Source: Polytrichum commune (taxonomy: Eukaryota; Streptophyta; Polytrichopsida; Polytrichales; Polytrichaceae). Taken from it: a DNA stretch of 64,000 bases. The notes beneath the pieces are model-generated. The model saw nothing but the letters and a program-made list of their open reading frames with translations, ran no database searches and was not told where the DNA came from. Location: the NCBI GenBank assembly GCA_950295325.1, contig OX485807.1, positions 9,451,001 through 9,515,000 of the forward strand, written 5' to 3'. A program made the translations under genes and the position numbers. Below are positions 54,561 through 64,000 of this stretch, one piece after another (positions within the stretch are counted from its first letter, which is position 1; each line of letters begins with the position of its first letter).

Positions 54561-57335
54561 CAAAACAACAGCTTGGAACATTGTTATAACATTGGTTCGT
54601 TCATAAATGACATTTAGTGTGATATGATGCCTAAATATATTCTATTCAGTTTATCATTAATAAAAACCAAACTAATATTAAATTCTAATCTACAATGCAC
54701 ATTATATACATAGAACCGATGTACTTGTGCTCACAAGTGGAACTGTTTGTGAAGCTTTTGCCAACCTCCCCCCCAAAATTAAAAAAATAAAATAAAATGT
54801 TGAGCTATAGAGGAAAGATGGGAGTATGATTGTGGTCAAGGGATGCAATCACGTGACCAAGCAACGATAAGGGGTAATTTCCAACTCGAGTAGGTTGGCT
54901 AGAATGTATAATTGGTTTGGATCACCATTTGGCCTCAACAATGATACAACATTTTATTAAGAATGCATGTTAATTTTTACTAACAATACAACTAACTGTC
55001 TATATGTTTCAGTCATTCAAAAACCAAATCATCAAAAGATTGTTATCTTTACATAATAGCACAATGTATCTGAAAATGGTAATCTTCACTAAGTACATTG
55101 TCTAGTGTACATCCAAAGCGAATCCATTTCATACTACTATGATACATGTGTTCATTGACGCCAAAGACAACAACAATTTGCAGGGACATTAAGGTGTGGA
55201 GGGCACATGACTCAAGGGCCCCATGGTGCCCCACATGGATTGTTAATTCTTTTCCCTATGTGTTTTTTGAAATTCTTTCTTCTACCAATCTTGCCAATTA
55301 TGATACTAACATGATTTAGGCATATTATGCATGCACTCTCCCGAGTATACCATTTATGGTATTGAGTGTTACTTGCAAATTGTATCACTTGACTTATTCG
55401 AAGACTTGTTCTTAGGTTACACCAATGGACAACAACAAACAAACACATTAAAGTGGGCAGATTTTGATCCCTACAAAGATTTAAATGAAAGTGATTCAAA
55501 TCTATATAGTGGCTTTGAAATTTGTGAAGATAAAGAAATCCATAAACATTTTTAAAACATATAGATTTACAAAGCCAAGAAATTGACTAAAAAAATCAAA
55601 AAACATATACACGTTTTAGAAGGCAATGCAAGTGGTGTGCAAGTAGATGATATTGAACAAGTAATTGTCTAAATTTTGTTTCAAATACGATAAGATCACA
55701 TTAAAATCAACGATTTCTACATTATTTGGTGTTGCCCTCAAGTGTATAATGAATTCAAGGAGTATGAAAAAATTTCCAAGTTCAAAATATTTGAGGTCAG
55801 GAAATTTACATCCGAAACCAAATTTGGTCATATGCTATTGAGCATCACTTTCCATGTTGATTTTTGAAGATCTCCTGTTGATACTCTATGTTTGAGTACT
55901 TAACACAACAATAGAGGACGTCATGAAAAAAAATTCTTGTTAATACATTATGTTTCTACTACTTTTAGATGTTTGACCAAAAGAAAAGGTTTTAGTACTT
56001 TGGCACTTTGGCAGTCCACATTACCATGCTTGCACCCTTGCCTATCATTGTAACCTCATGACACTTGGCATTAGTGAGCTAACTAATACCTCAACATCAA
56101 CAAGTTGAATAACATTACGAGGTCCACACACATGACACGGGACATTAATATGTTCAATTATTTTAGTCCCCCCCCCCCACCCCCAAGGTAATAGTAACAT
56201 TCACATTTCAGCACCATCTACCTTTGTTAAAACAAACAACTTCAGGCATATAGTCCTAAAGTGGTATGTGATCTCAGACGGTTTCTAGCATATAAGTACA
56301 TATTCAAGTCCGAAATGTACATCTATGAAAGAAAACCATTTTAAAATAAAATAAAAAAATCCACAAACACCACTTCAAGAATTCACAAGATATTCACTTT
56401 CATTTTAGAAATAGCGAGACCCGAGTCCGTCTCATGTTCCTCAGTTGGATTCGATGATGTGTTCATGTACGTTTCCTTAGATCATCAAACCCCCTACATA
56501 TGCTGGAACCCTGGAAGTGTCCACTTACTTACATTTGAGGTCCAAATGTGTAGATTTTCGCTCATGGTCTCCGAAATATATGTGCATGACATATATAACT
56601 CTTCCATTCTACAAATTAAAGTTGGTCGAGGACCTTAAGAAAATTGGTGGGGTTTGACTTGTACATTGTGGTTTTGTAATGTACAAGCGGAGAGTGCATT
56701 TAAGACATTGAAGAGGTATGAGTAAAGTCCGGTGTCGAGCATTAATTTTTTCCCTTGGTGGGAACTTTGAATCACATGCACAGTCTGCGGCCTCAGAATG
56801 CTTTCACAGTCACACAATCATCTCCTCACCCCCTTTGCTTTGCTTTGCTTGGCTTGGCTTGGCTTCCCTTTGCTTTCCTTCCCTTCCCTTCACTAACTTA
56901 CAAAGGATCGATGTATGGCACCGGTTTTCACCCACTCAAGCTTGGGTTTCGGTATCCAAATCTACTTCCGTCAATAGATTTGGACACCTAAAATCTACCT
57001 TGAGTGGTTGGAAACCGGTGCTAATGGCTTGTGATTCTTGTACTGCTCCTTGTAGTTCAACATTGAGTAGATGTAGATTGAACCCTAATACCACCCAAAT
57101 TTCGATGTGGAGACAACACAACCACTACCACATCCCACCACATTTCCCTCCACATTGGTCAACATGAATTGGGAAAGACCTTAACATAGAGGCGAGAGGT
57201 AACATTTTGCATATGTAACCTCTCATTGTTCTAAAAGAAGGTCCTTAAATGGTTTGCAGTCATGAGGTGATTTGTTTTTTTAGAAAACAATTAACAGAAT
57301 TGACATGAGTATCGAGTCTATTGATGCGAATTCGG
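54561..57335. other. Intergenic with fragments of R4-like ends
   Basis: ACCATTTATGGTATTGAGTG near 55350 and GACATTTAGTGTGATATG near 54609 recall the R4/C group ends without a full element. A C run lies at 56169-56178, and CTTTG/CTTGG pentanucleotide repeats at 56832-56890. Overlapping frames at 56718-57167 and 56755-56991 run through that tract and are not called. Confidence 0.4.
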
Positions 57336-57408
57336 CTACAAACCTGCAAGGCTCGAGTTTTTGATGTTGGGTGGGTGAGAGGTATACTCGTATGCGATAT
57401 TTCCTCTC
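57336..57408. mobile_element. Family A MITE, right arm fragment
   Basis: TTTTTGATGTTGGGTGGGTG, then AGAGGTATACTCGTATGCGA and TATTTCCTCTC, match the right arm of family A. The left part is missing. Confidence 0.5.
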
Positions 57409-60400
57409 AAGGCTCCATTTTGGCACCCCGTCGCAAGCAAAAAAGAAAGGCACATAAAGTTTGAAATTAATCTTGCATGTTAAAAAATAATGGAAATGGA
57501 AAAATGCTCGTCACGTGGAAAGGTGAATAGATTTCTTTTAAATCAAAATTTTGAAATTTTGAAAATGGGCTTGCCAAGAGAAAAGGTCCCCTCAACCATT
57601 GCCATCAACCATATCCTATACTATTGGCAAACAATATTGTATCCTGTAGAACATAATCCATGCTTTGATTTCATGATGATTTAGGAGATACGAGTCAATT
57701 TTTGCACTTGTAAGTGACACCTAAGTAAATCCAGTCTGAGTTTGTGTTGAGTTTTTGATGTACATGATCTCCTACTAGATCAAATTACGTCTACAATGAC
57801 AAATTCCAATTTCCAATCTCAAACTATTCTAGGAGATCGCTAGTGAAAGTGATCACAACATGAGTTGAACATAAACATTGGTTCATATAGAACTATGACT
57901 TGGTTGATATTTTAGCAATTGGATCCACTTTGGATTCATTGATTTCTATTTTGAAGATGAATTGTTTATGTGGTCATGGACCCAAGTTTGGACGTGACCA
58001 AGAACTTGGGTCCATTTTTGTCTCAAGCTTGATTGGACGGTGTGTTAAGATGGAGGGTAAATGTTGATGTTGAAGGCACATATCATCTTATGCATCACAA
58101 ACTAAATTTTGATCGGGAGGACACACTAGAAGAATGCAAGACAATGGGAGCTATGTATGTGTTATAATTTGTGGATAGCTCGAAGGAAAAGTTTCTTGAT
58201 TTACCTATTTTCAACGCATCAAAACTTTTCAATCCAAAACATTTATTCAAGTGATGAAGAAGTTCGTATAACTATGTCAAAGCAATGGTTGGAGAGATTC
58301 ATCATAAAATTTGGATTGATGGCGGTTGAAAGCAATGCAAGTAGCGCTGAAATGCTTGAGTTTGAAGAAATTATGAGGCATAAATTTGAAAACAAATCAT
58401 AGTAAGAGGCATGGCAATTTTGTGGGGGCATCAACGAGTGGTATACCAACTGGCCACAATCTCATGAAACTTTGTTTTTTGTTTTTTTTTTCTTGGGCAC
58501 AAATTGAAAATTCAACTACAAGAAAGGATCCAATCTCATGAAAGTTTGGCAACATCAACAACAACCAAAACAAACAAACAAACAAACAAAAACAAAAACT
58601 TCTTATCCCCTCAAGTATTGGAAATTGTGCAAGGGGATTTTGAAAACAAATTGCTACCAAGAGCCACTTGTGAGCTTCATTGAAGTAGGACACTTTGGAT
58701 GCTTTGATGCGAGTATTATTATGTGGGATAGAGTTGGAAAATATGGATTGGAGGGCAATATATGGGTGATGGCACAAGACGAAGCATCGGAGAGTTCTTA
58801 GATTGCACTAAATATTCGAAGAAGCTCAAAATTCTCTACATTTATTTTTGAAAGAGTATGATTTGGTCTTCAATTTTGTGTAAAAGATTAAGATTCTCAA
58901 CCCATCGTTTGAAAACCTTTTTGATGTTGTCCGTGACATTGAAAGACGAAAAAAGGTGACCCGTTACATGAAATGAAGGTGAGCCCCCCAAGAAGGAGAA
59001 TTGCTTCCTCTCACTTAACATAGATGAGCGCCCTATGAGGATTCATGAGGGCAACTCCACCGCTGTCATGCACATTTTCCCTCCAAATCCTAGTCCAAAG
59101 TGACGGCAGAGGAGCTTGTGGACTATTACATGGATGGGCCTTGGAACTATAAGGGCAAATGCATCAGCATTACTACAACTCCAATTGGAATTCTATATTT
59201 AAAAGTTATAATCCCAAAATGCGTAAAATTATAATGTTTGTGTGTGTTTTTTTTTACCAATAACGTAACCTTTAAAGTTTAATAGAAGCATGAAGTGTTA
59301 TGAAGACAATATTCTCTAGCATTGAAAGAGGTTTTATAGGGATAGAGGATCCACTATACTATTATACTATTATAATAAAATCCTCTTCATTTGGGTGCCT
59401 TCAAATTTACGTGATCAACGTAGAGGAGGTGCAATGGGATGCAATGATGATCATTATGCCTCCACCCCATCTAAAGTAGAGGAAGACATGTTGGAGTTGC
59501 TTTGACAACTACCATTGTTGGGGGGGGGGGGGGGAGGTACAACCTTGCCAAGTTTGTTGTTACTTCATTCCTACTGGATCCTATTAGACTAATTTGTGAT
59601 TTGAAGACCAATAGGTTTTTGAAAGGAAAAACATCCTAATTAAAGTTGTGAAATAAAATTTTGATAAGTTTAACTATTGTTCCATATGATTGATTCATTG
59701 ATATCAACACACACCCAATACTTTGAGATCGTAATATCACATGTAAAGTAGAAATTGGTAGTGCCTCCGACTTGAAGTTAAAAATCAAGAACACATGTGG
59801 TGATGGCCACAAAGATGCCCCCAAAAATAGCATGAACTTGGATTGAGGTGTTAACATGACCGCACTAAACACCATAAGAAGCAAAGTAGTTAGCATTGCC
59901 GCACTAAACACCATAATCATCGGGCTAATTGCGCAATTAGCCCTTCTTCTCGGGTAAGTAAGTGTCTCAAATCATGGGTAGATGGGTCCAAACACTCGAG
60001 ACGAGCCCGAATTCAATCCGTTTTGAGCTTCTAAACCCCCAAGTCGAGTATTTGTAGGGGTAATATGAGTGGATTTGAAAGAGATGCCGAAACGACCTTT
60101 CCAATCAGTGTTTGGTTTCTTTTTCGCTCTTGGCCTCACAAAAATCCCATGGACTTTTAGGATTAGGTCACCTTTAAAGCTCCACACCCATCCAAGCACA
60201 AAATTCACCACCTTTGGAACGTATGTGGTGAACCTCCATGCGCGTGAGCTATGGAGACGGGTGTGAGTTTGAGGTGCCATGATTGAATGGGAAAAGTGCG
60301 TGAACAAGAAGGAATACCAATGGTCCCAATATACATATCATAACAATATAAGAAGGTATAATATATATATATGTATGTGCCTACTTGGTATCACGCACCT

Positions 60401-60686
60401 AGATGTTTGTAAACCACCCATTCTTAACTACCTAGCTACGTAGTTTTACAATCACCTTCTAGGTAGGCGACTCATAGACACATACCTTACATCCTTCAAC
60501 CTCCCATGTCTAGGCAAGGTGGTGATATGGTTCATGTTTCGCGTGTGGTCACAACATAATTTCATTGATCCTTTGCGGTTTCCCTTACGAGGTGGGGTGA
60601 CGTAGAGAAGAGACGGCTTCCCTAACGAATGCTATGTGGGCCATTTGTGGTCGCTCTTCTTAATGGGACAATTATATTTGAGTGGT
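57409..60686. other. Intergenic, possible very old element debris
   Basis: No repeat family of the window is present in full. Frames at 58157-58402 and 58538-58801 have weak protein-like composition, such as QWLERFIIKFGL, but no motif I can defend. A G run of about 14 lies at 59521-59534. Two copies of GCACTAAACACCATAA occur at about 59850 and 59901, next to a perfect palindrome at 59922-59943. Confidence 0.35.
59922..59943. repeat. Perfect 22-bp palindrome
   Basis: GGGCTAATTGC joined to its exact inverse GCAATTAGCCC, with no spacer. It could be a protein-binding dyad or the end of an unseen element. Confidence 0.8.
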
Positions 60687-61156
60687 ACACTCTAAACTCC
60701 GTAGTATCACACATGTGGCAACCAAAGTGCACGTGATATTACGGATTGTTGTAGTGGTAACATGGATGTGTGATACTATGCAATTAGTGTAGCATGTGAC
60801 ATTATGGAATAACACTAAGGAGATGTGAGGACAATTTGAATTCGTTCTCCCGTCACCTACGCTAATGTCGTCCACTCCACTTGGCCTTCCCGAGCGATGT
60901 GGCAGACGCATGCACCAACATTCAACAAGTGGCATAAGAAGAAGAAGAAGAAGAAGAAGACACTCCAAATGGTGCAATGCGAGGGAGTGGGTTGACTTCT
61001 TTGATATTTTGCATTAATGACAAATTTTGTGATATAAAGGAGAGAAATGTGACAATAAGGAGTGAGATTTGAACTACGAACATCCGTTCCCTAGAGTTTC
61101 AGGATATTAAAGAGTGTGTGACATTATGGAGGTTGATATTACGGAGTTTAGGGTGT
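60687..61156. mobile_element. Family D inverted-repeat element (470 bp), best complete copy
   Basis: Starts ACACTCTAAACTCCGTAGTA and ends with the inverse (ATATTACGGAGTTTAGGGTGT). It carries GATATTACGGATTGTTGTAG, GACATTATGGAATAACACTA, an AAG trinucleotide tract (60938-60960) and AAGGAGTGAGATTTGAACTA. It is opposite in orientation to the copies at 15975 and 28569. Frames inside recur among copies only through similarity. No transposase. Confidence 0.75.
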
Positions 61157-61839
61157 AACTTAGATGGCCGGGTTTGCACGTAAGAATGGATGTCACAAAG
61201 ACACGTGTTACAATGAGATTGGATTGTGTGCAGAAAATGTTGTTTTCAACTATGAACACAACTTGAGGACTTATTTGATATATGTGTGTGTGTAGTAGGT
61301 GGGACACACCCTTAATATGGCAACTCTTTACCAAATCATATTCTTCTTGCAACTGAACATCACCACAAGAACAAGGTAGCAAATCCACCTACAAATCCAA
61401 AATCGTGCATTTTGATCTAATTTACCAAGAGATCATTAAAAACTTAAGGTCACAACTTGGTAGAATCCAAAACCTCTCAACAATACAAGCAATGAGCCTT
61501 TTAGAGGTTACAGCCCTCACTTGCGCCCATGTAAAAGAACAATCACACGAAGAATGATGAATAACATACGCAAGGTGTCTACATGTTGCAATTGCTTGTA
61601 GTTGTCACCACAAATCAAATACACAAAGCCCAAAGATGGTTGAAAAAAACATCACCAATTTGCATAAAGTATAGTGACCTTCCCCAAGCTCTAAAAATCA
61701 AATGCAACCTTCTCGTGTTGCAAGCACAGGTGGTAGCACTAAAGCAAAGTCTTTGTTTATACAATTGTACTATTATTGGGGTGGGTTAAGGCGAGGCTAA
61801 GGCAAGTTGATGGGGTCGGGTTTACTGTCGGTGTTGATG
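61157..61839. other. Intergenic, nothing recognised
   Basis: AT-rich. No gene or shared repeat was seen. Confidence 0.4.
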
Positions 61840-62455
61840 TTGAGGTCATATGGGAAAGTTGTTCAACGGTCATTTTGGGTAACTTAATTTGATAAAAAAA
61901 AACAGCCATGAACCATCTCAAACTATCGGTGTTGAGGTTGAAGTTGTTTGGAAAGGTCATCTTGCATAACATTACTTGGTTGATTAGCTATGTTCAATTA
62001 TCATGAATTCAAATTCATTATGAAGCAGTGGGATTCTAGCATCCAGAGTCTTCATTCTCAAATCTATTGTCGGGCCCATGAACACAACGCATTAGCTTAG
62101 TAATGTTATCTAGATAACTTAACTTGTTGATTATGAATTTAGGGTTTTGATATTTTGTTGTGTGTTCAACGGTCATCTTGGACAACCTACTTTGATATTT
62201 ATGACATTTAGGGTTTTGATGTCTTAATGTTTCAAAGTCAACAACAAAACCAAGAGATTTATAAAGGAAAGTGACACATGAGATTTCGACAAGCGATCAA
62301 TGTGTTAATATGTGCTCAATGGTCATCTTGGATAACCTAACTTGATGGTTATGACACTAAGAATTTCAATGTTTTAATATCTCAAAGTCAAGAAAACAAA
62401 ACCAACACGTTCATAAAGGAAAGTGACACAAAAGATTTCAATAAGTGAGATGGCC
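61840..62455. repeat. Imperfect tandem repeat of about 150 bp
   Basis: GGTCATCTTGGACAACCTAC at 62171 and GGTCATCTTGGATAACCTAA at 62321 start two units of 150 bp. The units share ATAAAGGAAAGTGACAC and GATTTC blocks in order. Older partial units with GGTCATTTTGGGTAACTTAA and GGTCATCTTGCATAACATTA precede them at 61870 and 61956. Non-coding. Confidence 0.7.
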
Positions 62456-63565
62456 ATGGCCAAAATATGGCAACAACGTGTGAAAAGAGGCCTCCATCAT
62501 CGAACTATGCTACCATCCCACCATGTTGAGAACTTGACGGCATGTGTGGTGCCACATATTCGATTAACATAGGCCAAGATTTGTGTAGAATTACATGTTA
62601 TAAAGTCTCAATAGGGATACAACAAACCCTAACACTTGCTCAAGATATGCAACATTGAATAAAGGGGGGTGAGCGAGGCAAGTTGATGAGGTTGGGAAAG
62701 TGAAAGTGTGTAAACGTTTCCAAGTTGCAATTTAACGGGCCACAATGCTAGTAGAAAAGATTGGAGGATGCATGAGGCACTAATTAACCAAACTCGGCAA
62801 TGAAGGTAATATTTTTTCCTAGGAACAAGTGTTTGAAACACCAAAGATATACATATTGTTTGCTAATAATTGGTTAGTCGAAATACCAAAAGACATACCT
62901 AATTTTGACTCTTTACTCTTGGGTAGCCCTTCTATCAAAGGGTAAGGGATCAATACCATGTGAAAATCTAAAATAATTGAATTTTTTTACAAAACTCTAA
63001 GCAAAATTGGCGCAAAGAGAGTTGACCATCTCTTGAGTGATTCTATCCTTACTTTCAAGTTTAGTCACTTCTTAGCACATCCTCTTGTTCAAAGGCACAC
63101 AATCCATATTCCAAAACAAATAACAAATTTTGGTGTATATTCTTACATCTACACCTAACCACACACCACGCAAATATAGATGTTAGATTACAAAATTTGA
63201 CCATGAAAGGCTTGCTTAGCCTTTAATTTCAAGCAATCGGTCGTTCTACTTAAACAACAAACAATCCTTCTTATTTTATAGGTTTTGAAATGTTACGCAC
63301 GAAGTAGGTACCGTGTACTTCAAATCCGTCTTAAAATCTTAATTTCAAATTTTGGGTTTTAATCATGAACAATTGGGTTCATGCTTACTATTTCAAGTGC
63401 AAATTGTTTGTCGAGAACGGAGGTTCACATTGATGTGACTATGTGACCTGTATTGCTGCCAAAGTACTAAAGAAAACATTGCTGTAACTTCTATTGTTGT
63501 CTTCCTCTGGGGCAACAAAGGCTCAAATATGTGAAACTTTCACCCTTGTTTAACCCTAGTAGTCA
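62456..63565. other. Intergenic, no gene recognised
   Basis: A block resembling CACACACCACGCAAATATAG (about 63160) belongs to the short dispersed motif seen at 10430, 12140 and 32590. Nothing else was identified. Confidence 0.4.
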
Positions 63566-63705
63566 TAGACACTAAATGTAAAAACCTAACAATGTCTGTC
63601 ATTCCATGTAAAACAAAAAATAATCGGGCATTATAGATGTACAATGTTGCAACTACTCTCACTTACTACGTGGAATTTTCATCCAAATTTCAATCATCCA
63701 TGACA
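63566..63705 (-). mobile_element. Family C2 element, inverse fragment
   Basis: The inverse of this stretch matches 39985-40130: GATTGAAATTTGGATGAAAA and TACATGGAATGACAGACATT-type blocks. A TATTTAGTGTAGTAC terminus stands farther on at 63911-63925 and may belong to it or to another member of the group. Confidence 0.5.
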
Positions 63706-64000
63706 TTATTTCCTTACACAAATGGTAAGATGCAGAAAGTACCAAAGTTTGTTTCAGTAGTTGGCATTTGGATGAACTAAAAGTAAGTTGAGATGTAAGT
63801 TTTTTTTTTCTTATAAACTTTTGATGTAAAACTTGTAAACTTTTTTCGTAAAGAAGTGTCATCAGAGAAATTACCAAAGTGACATAAAATGAAATATGAT
63901 TCTAATTACAATATTTAGTGTAGTACTAAGTAAAGATGGGGAAAAAGACTTGTCGAAACGTACTTACATATTTTTTGCAATGTGTTGTGTTCACAAATAA
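63706..64000. other. Intergenic, window end
   Basis: No gene. It contains the isolated TATTTAGTGTAGT motif noted for family C2. Confidence 0.4.

Noticed and set aside
58157..58801. hAT transposase remnant
   Set aside because: A few suggestive residues (QWLERFIIKFGL and nearby) are not enough. No RW domain or dimerisation motif in order could be seen.

Overview
This window looks like nuclear DNA of a land plant. It is AT-rich and packed with small inverted-repeat transposons. It holds one intact intronless F-box gene, one broken LINE, and long stretches with no recognisable coding sequence. I see no rRNA, tRNA, CRISPR, operon or organellar gene. The F-box type and the C-terminal layout of the LINE remind me of non-flowering plants (moss, lycophyte or fern). 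That is an impression from family patterns and the sequence here does not prove it.

Layout. Bases 1-9000 hold scattered inverted-repeat elements, including a 1-kb PIF/Harbinger-like element at 7614-8613, and end at a possible first exon of an unknown gene (9096). Bases 9.3-13.6 kb hold copies of a roughly 200-bp dispersed repeat (called R2 here) and a nested element. At 14194-15363 lies a nearly perfect 1170-bp foldback element with a 9-bp target duplication (Mutator-like). Bases 15.6-21.2 kb are a nest of R2, family D and family A elements plus two 96 percent identical copies of a roughly 660-bp hAT element, each with its own perfect 8-bp target duplication. Bases 21.9-22.4 kb carry a 47-49-bp minisatellite of ten units. 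Bases 24.1-26.8 kb are bounded by inverted arms of about 350 bp and contain three smaller elements. Bases 27.5-28.6 and 35.4-36.1 kb carry a repeat with a TATA-like box and a short ORF. Bases 31.1-33.3 kb hold an R4 copy interrupted by a palindrome, followed by two PIF/Harbinger-like elements with 3-bp duplications. Bases 36.9-38.2 kb are the decayed C-terminal end of a LINE ORF2. Bases 39.2-47.1 kb hold more mobile-element debris, including a PIF-like element sitting cleanly inside another element.

The gene island is 47.3-50.6 kb: a GC-richer leader with GA/CT tracts, the 365-residue F-box/kelch-like gene (48970-50067), and immediately downstream a decayed tandem copy of its 3' end (50255-50625). 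From 50.6 to 60.7 kb I see almost nothing identifiable. The last 4 kb hold a complete family D element, a 150-bp imperfect tandem repeat and a fragment of another element.

How it works together: there is no multi-gene system here. The F-box protein would act as a substrate receptor of an SCF ubiquitin ligase. The rest records successive transposon insertions, and several can be ordered in time because one element interrupts another. Transposase genes are absent, so all DNA elements here are non-autonomous. All repeat comparisons and identity figures were made by eye.
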